Source: Ctena decussata
Taxonomy: Eukaryota > Mollusca > Bivalvia > Lucinida > Lucinidae
NCBI GenBank assembly: GCA_963989385.1
Contig: OZ022503.1
Location: forward strand, 47,738,858-47,802,857
Direction of reading: 5' to 3'
DNA: 64,000 nucleotides
The position numbers were made by a program, and so were the translations under genes. The first letter of the stretch is position 1; each line of letters starts with the position of its first letter. Positions 44,378-55,821 of this stretch are shown here, piece after piece. A model generated the notes under the pieces. That model did not search any database and was not told where the DNA came from. It worked only from the letters and a program-made list of their open reading frames with translations.

Positions 44378-45162
44378 CGTTAAGCTCGGATTTTATCAAT
44401 TCAGCACCCAGTGTCACCTAACACTGATTTGCGCATTTTACACCGTACGTTGGGTAATGTGCATTACGGTTTAAGGTATCGTTTCTTCATCGTGTAACAC
44501 CACACCAAACAGTGTCTGATGGTGAAATTAACACCTGTTTAATGAAAATATAACGCTGCGTTTGGCGTAACTTAACACGTGTATTTTTACTTATAAGCAC
44601 CGAACTAGTGTAACGTTACTATAAAAATAGTCAAGGAAACCATACACTCGAACACAGAAACGTTTCGCTCGGATTTTAGAAATTCAACACCGCGTGTCAT
44701 CTAACACCGATTTAAGCATTTTACACCGAACTTTGTGTAATATTTATTACGGTTTAAGGTATCATTTCTTTATTGTGTAACACTACACCCAAAAGTGTGT
44801 AATGGTGAAAATAACACCCGTTTAAAAGAAAACATAACACTGCGCTTGGTATAGCTAAACACGAATTTTTTACAGTGATAAGCACCGAACTAGTGTAACG
44901 TTTCTATAAAAATAGTGAAGAAAACCTTACACTCGAACACAGAAACGTTTCGCTCGGATTTTAGAAATTCAACACCGAGTGTCATCTAACACCGATTTAA
45001 GCATTTTACACCGAACTTTGTGTAATATTTATTACGGTTTAAGGTATCATTTCTTTATTGTATAACACTACACCCAAAAGTGTGTAATATTGAAAGTAAC
45101 ACCCGTTTAAAAGAAAACATAACACTGCGCTTGGTGTAGCTAAACACGAATTTTTTACAGTG

Positions 45163-45447
45163 CATAGCGTTTGTGCGAATGTATATTTTGAGCGAGATAT
45201 TGTGTCTACGTGTATAGTTAATACATCAATTGAAAGCTATGACAATGAGAAACACGTGCAAGGTGTAAATTTTGTTCTGGCGCTAACAAAAGCGGCCAAC
45301 AACAGCCAGTGGCATAACTTTTGATCCCACCCTCGTGTTTCGATTCAGCGGAAGGTCAGTTTTAAGTTTTAGTCAAAATAAACTAATAACTACTGAACCC
45401 AAACATGGGTCTTTACACCTGTCCTGTAATTCCACATTTAAGGTTAA
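45163..45447. other. No recognisable feature
   Basis: AT-rich spacer after the tandem array; a 66-codon frame beginning at 45335 runs into the next MITE. Confidence 0.4.
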
Positions 45448-45633
45448 CCCATTCCATTCGGGATACCCCTTGAGGGGTATCTGGGCAAACAGTTTGGATC
45501 CAGATCAGGCCCCACAAACGTGGGGCCTGATCTGAGATCCAAACTGTTTGCTGCCTAGACATCATTTCTACAAGAGTTAGTTAAACCAATATTGTCAAAA
45601 TATTGACAATTGAAATACCCAAAATGCTATGGG
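45448..45633. mobile_element. TTAA-flanked MITE K
   Basis: Element cccattcc...gctatggg flanked by TTAA at 45444-45447 and 45634-45637. The inner hairpin is gggcaaacagtttggatcca, then gatcaggccccac and its complement. TTAA targets with CCC ends are typical of piggyBac-type elements (family knowledge; assignment inferred). Confidence 0.8.
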
Positions 45634-45696
45634 TTAATACAGTATACATTTGCACGGAAAGGCAGAGTTTGCACATGATTTACTTCCCTTGACGAA

Positions 45697-45850
45697 GAGC
45701 TCCTGTAAGTCAATGGGTTAAGCCTTGGCCTGCTAATATAGCGATCCTGGCTACGAAACCCGCTAGAGGCGGAAATCTTTCCAACACTAGACGGGGCTCC
45801 TTTGCACACCAATATGGCTGAAAAGGACGTAAAATCGCAAGTCATTTATC
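45697..45850 (+). mobile_element. tRNA-derived SINE
   Basis: The head gtaagtcaatgggttaagc resembles a pol III A box region, and ggctacgaaaccc is a worn B box. The tail has gctgaaaaggacgtaaaatc, shared (reversed) with 52275-52310 and 60340-60370. Confidence 0.65.
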
Positions 45851-46380
45851 TTCTATTACTTCCCTTACTTATCTCGGTTGAGGGAGAAAATTCAATTGTC
45901 ACTTACAAAGTTGCTAAAGTTCTTCATGTACTATCGACATCATTCAAATTTCATTCTTTATTTTCTAAAACTTGAAATAGAGACACCCTACAAATTTTCA
46001 GAGAGATTAGGCAGAACATTTTATGATGGAGCTAATCATAAAGATGGGAATCTCCGCCCATTTTCGACGTTTATGAAAAGAAAAGTTAGCATGATAGCAC
46101 GTGAAGTATTAAAATACCGCTTAGCAAAGGTTGGTAAAACATTAAAGTAAAATATTCAACAGATGCAGCGGTTTGTAGATAGGAAAATTTATTATAAATT
46201 AAATCGTAGATTTCACTTTTCAAAGGTTTCGGTTGCTCGCAGATGTTTAATAAGATGGATCTGATTATCTTTATTCGAGTTCTGCTGTTTAATTTGTTGA
46301 TTATACCAATAAATGATTTTCAGATAAAATCTTCCCTCGTTAGCTTGAAACTTGCTTTATCTCTTGTATTATTTTCATTG
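45851..46380. other. No recognisable feature
   Basis: A 90-codon plus-strand frame at 45878-46150, rich in basic residues, is not recognised. No supporting context. Confidence 0.4.
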
Positions 46381-46382
46381 TA

Positions 46383-46597
46383 GGGGAGAGTCGGGTAACT
46401 TCGGACAGGCGGGTAAATTCGAACATACAATTGCAAACATTGAGAATCCAGATGAGACGGCTCATAATGAGCCGTCTCATCAGGATTTTCTCTGTTTGGC
46501 CAGTTAATTTTTGTTTTAGTTCCAAACACCTGACATATAAAGGAAACAATGTCAGTGTCCGAAATTACCCGCTGTCCGAAGTTACCCGACTCTCCCC
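46383..46597. mobile_element. MITE family B, copy 3 (best preserved)
   Basis: Ends ggggagagtcgggtaacttc and gaagttacccgactctcccc are perfect inverted repeats over at least 24 bp, flanked by TA on both sides. The central hairpin gatgagacggctcat is intact. Opposite orientation to copies 1 and 2. Could still have been mobile recently. Confidence 0.92.
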
Positions 46598-46719
46598 TAA
46601 TGTAAGAGTGATCCTCGCTTTCCATTATATAATGCATATTCAGAGGCACACAATGTATCAACCTCAATGCGACGTTGCATCGAGGTCAAAACAACTAAAC
46701 GTCATTTTGACGGTGTGCA

Positions 46720-47048
46720 CAGGGTATAATCGATTCCGCTAATTTTCGCTTCCTGCAGAGACTGTACATCATATTTGGCTTCCGCCGAGACTGTCCGCGA
46801 ACTCTTGCTTCCTGCCGAGACTTTTGTACCTGATAAATGGCTTCCTGCAGAGACTGTCTGCGTGATTCTGCTTCCTGCCGAGGCTCTCGGCAGGAAGCAG
46901 TATCACGCGGACAGTCTCGGCAGGAAGCCAATTTTCGAGGACAGAAGTCTCGGCAGGAAGCAAGAGTTCGCGGACAGTCTCGGCGGAAGCCAAATATGAT
47001 GTACAGTCTCTGCAGGAAGCAAAAATTAGCGGAATCGATTATACCCTG
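46720..47048. mobile_element. Single 329-bp palindrome with internal repeats
   Basis: From cagggtataatcgattccgc at the left to its complement at the right, centred at about 46884. Almost no loop: gcttcctgccgag runs straight into gctctcggcaggaagc. Each arm is itself made of ~45-bp repeats of gcttcctgc(c/a)gagact(gt). Differences between arms are few. Both strands encode near-identical frames of 74-88 codons, which is a consequence of the symmetry. Confidence 0.92.
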
Positions 47049-47118
47049 TGGTGTGTGGCCGCTAGGCCTTCATGCCCTTAACAGGATCGTTTATGTCAGA
47101 TGACAAGTTATCGTATGG

Positions 47119-47217
47119 TGCGGCTCATAATAATAATGATGATGATTATAATAATAGTAATAATAATATTATTATTATCAAGTAATTATGATAATGATGA
47201 GAGCAATAATAACGAAA
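47119..47217 (+). repeat. (aat)n-like microsatellite
   Basis: aataataatgatgatgatta and aataatagtaataataatat, then attattattatca; imperfect trinucleotide run. Confidence 0.85.
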
Positions 47218-50200
47218 TATAATACATAAATTTTGATGTCGAATGTAGTGCGCATGCATGGTCTTGTAGGCCTACAGTGCTTGTGAACAGAACAGAAGAA
47301 AATCTCACTGACAAAAAAACACACAAAAAAACCCCAAAAAACTTACGGTATAGGACACGTCAAGTCACATTCAGTTGACATACGTAAAAAGGATCCAGTC
47401 TTGACCAGGTACGTTCAGTGACGTTTGTGTCTGAACAAAACAAATCTTTATTCATGGTAAATCATGTTAGTTAGACCAGATAAAAAAGTTATGATGGTGG
47501 AAATTTCAAGCCAGGCACGAGAGTCTATCAACGTAGATGAGGGGTATGTTAAAGACCACAAGTCAGTTTGTATCCACAATTTAGCCAGTATTAGAAACTT
47601 CCAGTGTATTTTGGTCTGTCTTCTTGCATTCTAACGCTAATTTTACACGGACCTGTGCTGTCGACTGAGCCAGTCAGTTACTATACATGCATGTCGACCG
47701 AGACAATCGACAGCAGTTTCAGCTCAGTCAACAGCCGTTAACAGTAGTATCATTTACCGTTACAGATATTGCTTTCGACGGATAGGCATAATGCACATTA
47801 CCGGATCGGTTGACCGCACAGGCCAGATGATCCCCGTCTATATTCTGCAGATTGTCTAGACCAAAACAAAATACTTTTTAATGACTGATTCTATCAGTCA
47901 TTTAAGGCTGTCACAAGCGTATTTTGGAAAGTGACTTTCACAGTTGTATTCTTCCGCTCCGAAATGAAGTGATCGTGAGATCATTTCGCCAAAGCATCTG
48001 GATTTACAAATAAGTTTTGTACAAAGTTAAATGAAAACTTATAAAACCCACTTCGTGCATGTATAAGTAGCCTATTTATGTAGTTCTTTAAAACGATAAG
48101 TAATCGAAAAACGTCATCGGCGGTCAGAAAATATAACGAATATCAAATGCATATTAAAATCATTCCGCCAATTACCGTAGTAGTCCCTTTAAGCGCATCT
48201 GTCTCTTTAAGCGCCCCTTATAATTTTTCAAGTAAAACAAATATAGCTGTCGCTTAAAATACGGCTATACAGAGTCAAACTTATCTAAAACAGCATTCCG
48301 TGTTCGTCGATCATAACAGAGAATGTATTTGTAAAAGAAATTCTTCGAGTTTATCCGCGTCTCTCGCGAGCGTTTTACTGGACATCTTACGGTACAGAGT
48401 TGTGTGCTTATCGGCGGCTATTTTTAGAACAATACCCACAAAATGCCTTATTGTAAACTTTGGAGTGGACACTCTCGTGGTTCATCACTGAGTAATGCGA
48501 AACACCGCAAACACTAGTAATCGTTGTAAAGATTCCGGCAGAAACTTCTTGTATACAGGAGCAGGTCATGAATTGATTTTTGCTAAATGGCTTATTTACA
48601 TAGTCAAAGTTGAACCATACTAGGAACAGGGCTGTAGTTTGAAATTATTTTGAACCATAACTGTATTCACTGATAGAATCTGTCATTCCAGGGCTATTGG
48701 CACCTTGATTCTATTTTGCAACATATATATCTGTGGTGGTGGAGCATTTAGAAAGCACTGTACTGAACCCCACTATATTCAAAACGACGAAATGAAAAGA
48801 TAAAATAATTTGCATATTCAAATAAGAACTGCATCTGCAGATAAGATGCAAAGTTCTGTAATCAGTCCCAGATTTACGTGTATTTGCATGTATATGAATT
48901 CTTGATTACTTCTTGACATTATGCAGTTTCGCAGTATCACTTCATTTCGAGTGGTTACATTCACATATTCCAGGTTCCCGTATAATCGATTAAGGTGAAT
49001 GCCGGGTACACTTTCAGGGGCGACAACTTCACCACTTTTATTTTCACATCGGATGGGCGGCAATTAAAACACTCTTAACAATCGATTAACGCGGATCAAA
49101 AACAGTAGGAAAGAGCGTTTTTGACTGCAAATTGGCGACAAGCTGCAATCGAGAACGCTGTTTTCTACGGTTTTGGATTCGCGTTCGTCGACTGCACGAG
49201 CGTTTTCGATTGCCGCCTATCCGGTGTGATATTGCCTTCCTTCTTACAGAGCGAGGCATTTGCTCTTTTCGTTCGTTTTTTTTTTCTTTTTCCTTTTTTT
49301 TGACGAATGTCGTCGCAACGAGAAGCATTGTTAAAATGGCGAAAAACAGTTTCACCTATTATTCACAGTGTGTCGGTTTTCGTAGTTAGTTTATCCCCCG
49401 CTGATGGCTAAGTGTCTTCAAACGTCCATTCATTCGTGCATCTGTACCTTTTTGCCGGAACGTGACTCCAAAAATATCCAAGGGATAGTCTTGAAACGTC
49501 ACTAATGAGAGAGCACATCAAGGAAAAATGAAGTGTACAAGAACCAGAATTCTGCCTTGCTTATATTTTTCTTCCTTTTTTTTGTTTGACTTCCATTTTT
49601 TGTCCGGAGTATAACTGAAATTGCTGAAGAGAGTTTTTTTTACAATCTGCATACGAAGATAGGGGACATAAAGGACAAGTGCAGTTTCGAAGTACCATAA
49701 CTTTACCCTGTCATATTTTTCAGTTGTCTTCCGTTTCCATTTTCATATTTATTATATTATGATTAATGAAAAACTATTCAAGGGATTTGGTTCATATCTT
49801 GCACATTGGCAGAAGACCTTAGGAGAAAACGCTTTACTTAAAAACCTTAAATTCTCCATAGCCCTATCAGCGGTGAAGCGCCTAAACTCAAATCATTGTA
49901 AAAAAACAGTCCAATCTTCACGTTTGGTAATAAAATGTAGGATGGTGTGCATAAATTGAGTCATATGACTGGTAAAAAGTAGAGAAAACAAAATTTTGAA
50001 AAATAACAAATCGCTCCACAAAATACGATTCCCTGTTCTGGTTTCCCGTCTAGCAATGTTATATAAACATAGGCGGGATAGTGATTGGGACTCCATGCCT
50101 GTACATTGTATTTATACCATTTTATGAAATCGAAAGTAGGTCATTTCAGTTGCCAACTAAAATGACCCAAATAACTTTTCAAACCCTTTTTATGCGAAAC

Positions 50201-50530
50201 TCAAGGATGTTTTAGTTTTTTAAAGCTAGCTAATCACGGTCATTTACAATTACGAAACTTTAGTGAGAAGCTTGCAGCAATACCTCATGATAATTTTTTT
50301 CCAGCTGATAGAGCAATCGGGCCTTTAACTCCTCTATGACCTTTATTTTCCATTCTTTTTATAACACTTTTGTCTGGAAAATAATTCCAAAAGTGTTAAT
50401 GAGATTGTTTTGAAAAAATCACATAACAATACAGTTCTTTGAGAAAGTGCACTGTAAAATAGTGATTCTGGAATATTGCACTCACAAAAAAGACATTTAC
50501 TTTTAGAAACAGACAATTACTGAAAAGTAA
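47218..50530. other. 3.3 kb without recognisable feature
   Basis: Small frames (60-89 codons) only. A cluster on both strands at 49086-49389 coincides with a T/C-rich stretch. No domains, no RNA genes and no clear MITEs seen. The least repetitive stretch of the window, so the best place to look for unannotated exons or regulatory DNA. Confidence 0.4.
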
Positions 50531-50625
50531 TTGCCCCTTGCCAAAACATGGAGGTGTATCCATCTACTTTTACAAACCGGCAGTCAAATAAGTTATTACC
50601 CTTTGCAGAAACATGGCGGTGTATC
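50531..50625 (+). repeat. Short direct duplication
   Basis: acatgg(a/c)ggtgtatccat occurs at about 50546 and 50610, each preceded by cccttgc(c/a)aaaac or ccctttgcagaa; spacing about 64 bp. Confidence 0.7.
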
Positions 50626-51511
50626 CATTGACTCTAAACGAAACAAGCTCAGACAAGACTTCACAAGCGCATGCGCAGACTTTCAGGACATGTGCAGTTA
50701 TCATGGTTTGCTGACGACGCGGTGCATTTGACTCAGCCACACTACCTTTTGCCTCTCACCAAGCAAGTAAACATGGTAGTGTTATTAGCTGATGAGCCAA
50801 GGAGGCTTTTGATAGAGTTGTATAGTGTATCAGTATTAGTGTTGCTACTATGACAAGGCTGTGTGTGAGGGATTAAAGAGGATTTGAGATAATCTTTAGG
50901 CATCAGCTGCGATCACCTTTCCTCTCAAGTGGTTCTTGAGTGGATCTATCTTATAATTGCTGATATCGTATTTTTATAGTGATTTATATATACTTATATC
51001 ACACCGTCTTGGATACTTTCAGAAATTGGATAAATAATTTTATTGCTATCTGGAATTATAAGAAAAAAAAGAGAAGAACTTTCCTCCTTACTAGATTTTC
51101 AGCTGATTAACATAAACACATCAAGAAAACAATGCGTTTGAAACTCTTGATAAGTTTTTGATATTTAATAGAATTTTTGTACTCATCTGATGTAGTTTTG
51201 AAAATTTTGATAAAAAGTTTAAATGTTTGTTAGAGATTTAGTCAAGCGTTTAATCAACTGTGTCTAGAAAACATGGACTAAATATTCTGCATTGGAATAA
51301 ATTAAAGACTTTAATAATTCATTCACACCTTGGCGTGTTCTTTGTGAACTTTCATAAAATTTGGATTTACTGGAGTGTTTTTGTGATTGACACTTTTATG
51401 AAAATGCAGTGGAATAATAATATTTGGCTTTATGTTCAAGGTAAGACCATTATTTTTTCGAGTTTTGTCTTCGTTGCAGCCATTTTCAGACGTAAGAATA
51501 TATAGATTGTG
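50626..51511. other. No recognisable feature
   Basis: An NRF-1-like gcgcatgcgca at 50668 lacks any following gene. Frames of 60-81 codons are not recognised. Confidence 0.4.
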
Positions 51512-51618
51512 TCCAGCGGGCAATGAAGTCGAAATGACATAGTACTGACGTTGATGCGACGTAATTACGTCGCATCGACGTGAGTACGACGTCGTTGCGA
51601 CGTCTTGTGCCCGATGGG
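51512..51618. mobile_element. MITE family C, copy 5
   Basis: Ends tccagcgggcaatgaagtcg and tgtgcccgatggg. The core has nine acgtc/gacgt-type words including tacgtcgcatcgacgt. Confidence 0.85.
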
Positions 51619-51828
51619 TGGTGTAATACCGTAAAATACAAAAAAAAATGGACACCTTATCTAATTATCATAAATGTCCTATAAAAGTAAACAGTTAAGT
51701 TTTGTCAGTTCATTGATGCATCTAAACGATGAAGATGGGAGCAGTCTGGTGTAGATCTGCACTGTTTGCTCAGATCTATCTGTCCCAGTATTTAGAATTT
51801 GTACGGTTATTTCGATGTGTTCTTTTGC

Positions 51829-52037
51829 TGCGCCAAAAAGCAGACGACAGAATTTACTTCTGCAAGTTTTCAAAAATGTTTCATCCAAACTATATCATAT
51901 TGAGAATTCAAGACTAGAGGGCAAACAGCTTAGATACTGATTAGGTGGCTCATACTGATGGCTCACACTGAGCCACCTCATCAGTATCTACGCTGTTTGA
52001 AAATTCAGCTATTTTCGTCACTGGCGTTTCAAGTGTT
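51829..52037 (+). mobile_element. MITE family G, copy 2
   Basis: Left tgcgccaaaaagcagacgac and right cactggcgtttcaag. The core ggcaaacagcttagatactg and hairpin gaggtggctcat-type arms match copies at 5775 and 61924. Just upstream (51741-51800) lies a piece of hairpin J-like sequence. Confidence 0.75.
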
Positions 52038-52261
52038 GGTACATGTAAAGATGCAGTGTTGCAACAAGCCCGCATGTGAATGTGCCGAGGCTCTGCTATT
52101 CTCATATGTACTGACTTGCCCAAACCTATGAATAATATTCCATTTTATTTATTTATTTTTTCGTGGTTCTGAAAAATATCTTGTCTAAATGCCTGTAAAA
52201 TCGTAGCGATAGCATTTAAGGAGACTCATTTACATTGACCACGTTGTTTTCACTGAAAGTG

Positions 52262-52360
52262 AGTTTCCTGTAGTACAGTGATGGACGGGCACTTGGATTT
52301 ACGTCCTTTTCAGCAGTATTTCAGTCATATAAGGACAATGGGAGCATTATTCAAGATCAT
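52262..52360 (-). mobile_element. SINE tail fragment
   Basis: tttacgtccttttcagcagt and atttcagtcatataaggaca match the body of the SINE at 60340-60524; the head is missing. Confidence 0.6.
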
Positions 52361-52410
52361 TATGCCTTACGGTAACCCATCACAGTGAATTGGAATATAT
52401 CAAAGAAAAT

Positions 52411-52660
52411 GGGAGTTGGGGGTGGTTGGGTGGTGCGATGGTGCTGTGTTTAGCTTCCTGTGCCAGGGCGTCCTACTGATTTGGAACATAGTAGGGCAAG
52501 GGCCTTCTGTGCTTGCAGTAGGTGCGGGTGGGGGTTGTTTGGACATTTTTGTCTCGCCTATCATTTCTCATCTTTCTCCCTCTCTCTGTGAGACGGCCCG
52601 ATATAGACTGAAACACTGTCTCAAAGGGCCGTTAAACCCAAGACAACCAACCAATAAAAG
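52411..52660 (+). mobile_element. SINE-like retroposon, copy 2
   Basis: Parallels the minus-strand copy at 44116-44377 from gggtggtgcgatggtgctgt through gacggcccgatatagactga to gggccgttaaacccaagaca. Lacks one of the internal direct repeats of that copy. A 107-codon frame at 52416-52739 crosses it and the TG repeat and is not a gene. Confidence 0.85.
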
Positions 52661-52713
52661 GGGAGTTTATCATTTACAAGAAGTTTTGTCTCTCATTTCG
52701 GTGTGTGTGAGGT

Positions 52714-52742
52714 CTGTGTGTGTGTGTGTGTGTGTGTGAGGT

Positions 52743-52781
<39 letters not shown>
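52714..52781 (+). repeat. (tg)n microsatellite
   Basis: Two runs of tg repeats separated by aggtctc: about 13 and 19 dinucleotides. Likely polymorphic. Confidence 0.95.
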
Positions 52782-52782
<1 letters not shown>

Positions 52783-52783
52783 T

Positions 52784-52900
52784 CTTTTAATGGAAGAATT
52801 TACTCCTTTGAGGATCAAATTCTTCCATCATCACAGTGAATCGATTGGTTGGGCTACGTCTCTATGGATGTAAACAGGAAGCCCCAAAAGTTGTTTCTCG
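52784..52900 (+). repeat. Worn family L-like fragment
   Basis: ggaagaatttactcctttga and ggatcaaattcttcc form a small hairpin like that of family L; the rest is diverged. Confidence 0.4.
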
Positions 52901-53305
52901 TAGTAAAAATGGCGGGTAAACGTTGATGTATGCATTTTCACCTTAAATATTGAGCATAGCACTAAAGTGCTAACAAGTGCAAAATAATGTTCTCTAACGT
53001 AAATGACTGGTCAATTTATGATAACATTCATTTGCCCTTATTATCTTGGGTGTAAACAGTTTGTCTATTATGGCTGTCTGCTTGGATAAAAGCTGAGAAA
53101 ATGATCCCGATAATATGCAGAAACTGCTTAGCTAATGCCTTTCTCTAATAACTTTGGAGCAACATGTATATAATAATGTACCTCACCTTACTTATACCTG
53201 AAACATGTATTAGCAATTTCAATCCCACTGCCCTACACCATAAGACTTTGAAAACGGAGCAGATCCTGATTGTACGACCTGTTGTGGGCAGTTCATTTAG
53301 TATAT
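52901..53305. other. No recognisable feature
   Basis: AT-rich spacer, nothing seen. Confidence 0.4.
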
Positions 53306-53540
53306 GAGCCATGACGCGAGAAAACCAACAATGTGGTTGTGCGCCCAGCGCAGACTCAGATCAGCCTGGACATACACCCAGTCTGATCAGAGTCTTTGCT
53401 TAGGTCTTAGAGCGTAGCTAAGGGTCTAAGCTAGCTCCTTGCGGCAGTGAAGACTCTGATCAGACTGGGCGGATGCCCAGGCTGATCTGAGTCTGCGCTA
53501 GGCGCACAACCACATTGTTGGTTTTTTCGTGTCGCGGCTC
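53306..53540. mobile_element. MITE family A, copy 6
   Basis: Ends gagccatgacgcgag and gtgtcgcggctc. Flanks are ATAT and ATTT (3 of 4 match). The internal hairpin has a variant left arm, catacacccag. Confidence 0.9.
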
Positions 53541-53784
53541 ATTTATTATGTACTTGCATTTTTTGCCATTCTGTTTGTGAACTTTGGACTTCCATTGAAA
53601 ATTACAACATTTTTCTTAACAGTGGATTTGTCGAAGATTCTTTTTTTCTGAGACGATTGCTTTTGTTTTGGGTTGAAGGCAGTCACTTTTAAATACAGTT
53701 GTAAACTATTCCTTTTCGAAAAATTTGGAAGAAGTGTTGTTTGTAGGAAAACGGGGATATAAAGCTTCAGTAGATTACCAGAAG

Positions 53785-53885
53785 GCTCTCACTGTCGAAT
53801 AAACATTGAATTAACGTTGATCCAACCTACTTCATGGCGTTGAATCAAATTATTTCGATGTTGAGTCAACTTCGAGAGCCCATTG
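53785..53885. mobile_element. MITE family D, diverged copy 4
   Basis: ggctctcactgtcgaataaa and gttgagtcaacttcgagagcc are inverted, with ttgaatt/ttgatcc words inside and catggcgttgaatc at the centre. Ends differ from other D copies. Confidence 0.6.
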
Positions 53886-54361
53886 GAAGCACTAGCATGT
53901 TGGTGGTGGTCATGCGCCTTCCTCTTTCTAAGCATTATAAATGAATAAAAGCTATCCAGCTTTGAAATGAACTTATAAAAAGCCAGGCGGGCTAAGGTTG
54001 TCCTAAGTACGGAGAACCATTGTAGTTATTACATAATTATGACAGACAAATCAAAGGTGTTCCAGATGATGCAGTAGGTGTTAATTGCCCGGATGTTATC
54101 AAGATGGCCGCCTGCAGTGTAATGGCTGTCACATTGCACGTGCAACTAATTAACATTAATTGGCTAACATGTTTGATGTAGTCATTATCGTAGAAATTAT
54201 TACCACTTCGTCTGTGGTCTGATAGGGTTCGTTACGTAACAGCTTAACTCATCATCTGTTATAGTACGTCTTAATTATATTTCATTGTCTGCCTCTTGCG
54301 CCCATCTTTCTTAATTCGGGTGCTTTGTGGCATGGCATTGATATTCTCTCCCACTTCATCC
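53886..54361. other. No recognisable feature
   Basis: AT-rich spacer, nothing seen. Confidence 0.4.
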
Positions 54362-54468
54362 GACTGGGCAGACAGGGTTGAATCAACCATGAATCAACAT
54401 TGATTTAACGTCGTGACGTTGAATCAAGGTTGGTTAAAGGTTGATTCGACCTTGTGTGCCTGCTGGGA
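54362..54468. mobile_element. MITE family D, copy 5
   Basis: actgggcagacagggttgaa at left, ccttgtgtgcctgctggg at right. The core is ttgaatcaa words around cgtcgtgacg. Confidence 0.85.
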
Positions 54469-55019
54469 TTCCATTAATTTGCGATGACACTCTTGCAGGA
54501 AAGAATTTGTTGCCACCGTGAAGCAAGTTCTTTGTTGTTAGAGTATATACCATCCGAGACTCTGGGGGCAAATTGCAGCCAGTTGAATGTGTATTATTTC
54601 GTCAATTCCATTCCAGGTTAAAAGCTACTTCGTCAAATACAATGCATGAACCCTTCTATTCCCTCTTCAGCCTTTTCTGCATGTAGATCTTTTTCGAATA
54701 TGGCAAACATGCCGTTTTGCTCTTCCTTATGACAACAGCTATAAAAAGACCTGCGGGAAGCAAATGAATCACAAATGAGATCAGACTCAGGGCAGGGTGT
54801 GCATCAACATAGATATCATGGGCCATCATGGGCCATCATGGCCTAATGCATTAATAAAGTATGTATCTATCTTTCCCGCTGGGTATCACCTAAATATACA
54901 ACGTATGTCTAGAAAAATTTATGTACGACAAATATAGACTCTAATCCGCCTGCGCGTCTGCATGCATAGGCCGCTGATCTCATTTTTTTTCACACGGCCC
55001 ATTTATTTTACACATTTTA
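54469..55019. other. No gene; short direct repeat
   Basis: Contains catgggccatcatgggccat (54818-54840), a 12-bp unit repeated two to three times. Otherwise unremarkable. Confidence 0.45.
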
Positions 55020-55155
55020 CCAAGGAGAACAATTTTTGTGTCTTCCTGTTAGCCTCTTTAGACGACGAAGCCTTCTAAAAAAGAGGCTTACTCTTACGGG
55101 GAAAGAATTAGCTCCAGGAGGGACAAGGAGCGAGTTCCTTCCTTTTAAGAACTAA
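55020..55155 (+). mobile_element. Family L element, copy 2
   Basis: tcttcctgttagcctcttta, then cttacggggaaagaattagc and tccaggaggga, parallel to the copy at 34400. Abuts MITE family A copy 7. Confidence 0.55.
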
Positions 55156-55163
55156 CACTATTT

Positions 55164-55404
55164 TAGCCGCGACACACACACAAAAAATCAACAATGTGGT
55201 TGTGCGCCCAGCGGAGACTCAGATCAGCCTGGGCATCCGCCCAGTCTGATCAGAGTCTTCGCTGTCCGCATGGAGGTAGCTTATATCCTTAGCTACGCTT
55301 TGAGCACATAACGAAGAGTCTGATCAGACTGTGCTGATGCCCAGGCTGATCTTAGTCTGCGCTGGACGCACAACCACATTGTTGGTTTTGTCGTGTCGCG
55401 GCTC
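55164..55404. mobile_element. MITE family A, copy 7
   Basis: Ends tagccgcgacacacacac (first base mutated) and gtgtcgcggctc, flanked by ATTT on both sides. The internal hairpin is intact. Confidence 0.92.
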
Positions 55405-55800
55405 ATTTAAAACGGATGCTAAAATAAATATGTCGGAGTTTCTTGAAAGTGTAGCCATTCATCTTTAGACAAAATTATGCATCACGTTTTTTTTGCTTGT
55501 TTGTTTTTGTATTTGTTTTTACTGCATTGATGTTATTTCAAGAAAAAGAAACCTGCATTTGCTTTTTTTGCGAAATGAATCTACAGATCTACAGGTAATA
55601 CATGTGCATTTAATGGCATTTTCAGGACATTTTTCATGGATGCGTACCCAGATAAGGGCACCGCCTGTAGCGCAAGGCTTTGTAACATTAAGATATGTCA
55701 AAAGTAATAAATTCTTTGTCAGCTTGGTGAAGCATGTTTCGGCGATGCTGCACCTACCATACTAGAAATAGCTTCGTCACGAAAAAAGACCCTCAGTAAT
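55405..55800. other. No recognisable feature
   Basis: A 90-codon plus-strand frame (55493-55765) and an opposed 60-codon frame, neither recognised. Confidence 0.4.
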
Positions 55801-55821
55801 ACTCTCACTGAATTTAAATTC

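Larger units (their letters stand above)
42290..45162 (+). repeat. ~286-bp tandem array split by two transposons
   Basis: Units begin agcaccgaactagtgtaacg at 44039, 44595 and 44881. The last two are 286 bp apart; the first is lengthened by an inserted retroposon. A worn partial unit precedes at about 42440-42555. The array ends cgaattttttacagtg. The words gtgtaac/ttacac and the tttttacagtg end are shared with the block at 35365-36110. Confidence 0.85.

Noticed and set aside
46695..47103. Four overlapping frames of 74-88 codons on both strands with nearly identical proteins
   Set aside because: They are mirror images generated by the 329-bp palindrome and its 45-bp modules, not genes.
52416..52739. 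107-codon frame ending in a VCVCV run
   Set aside because: Crosses a SINE-like retroposon and the (tg)n microsatellite.
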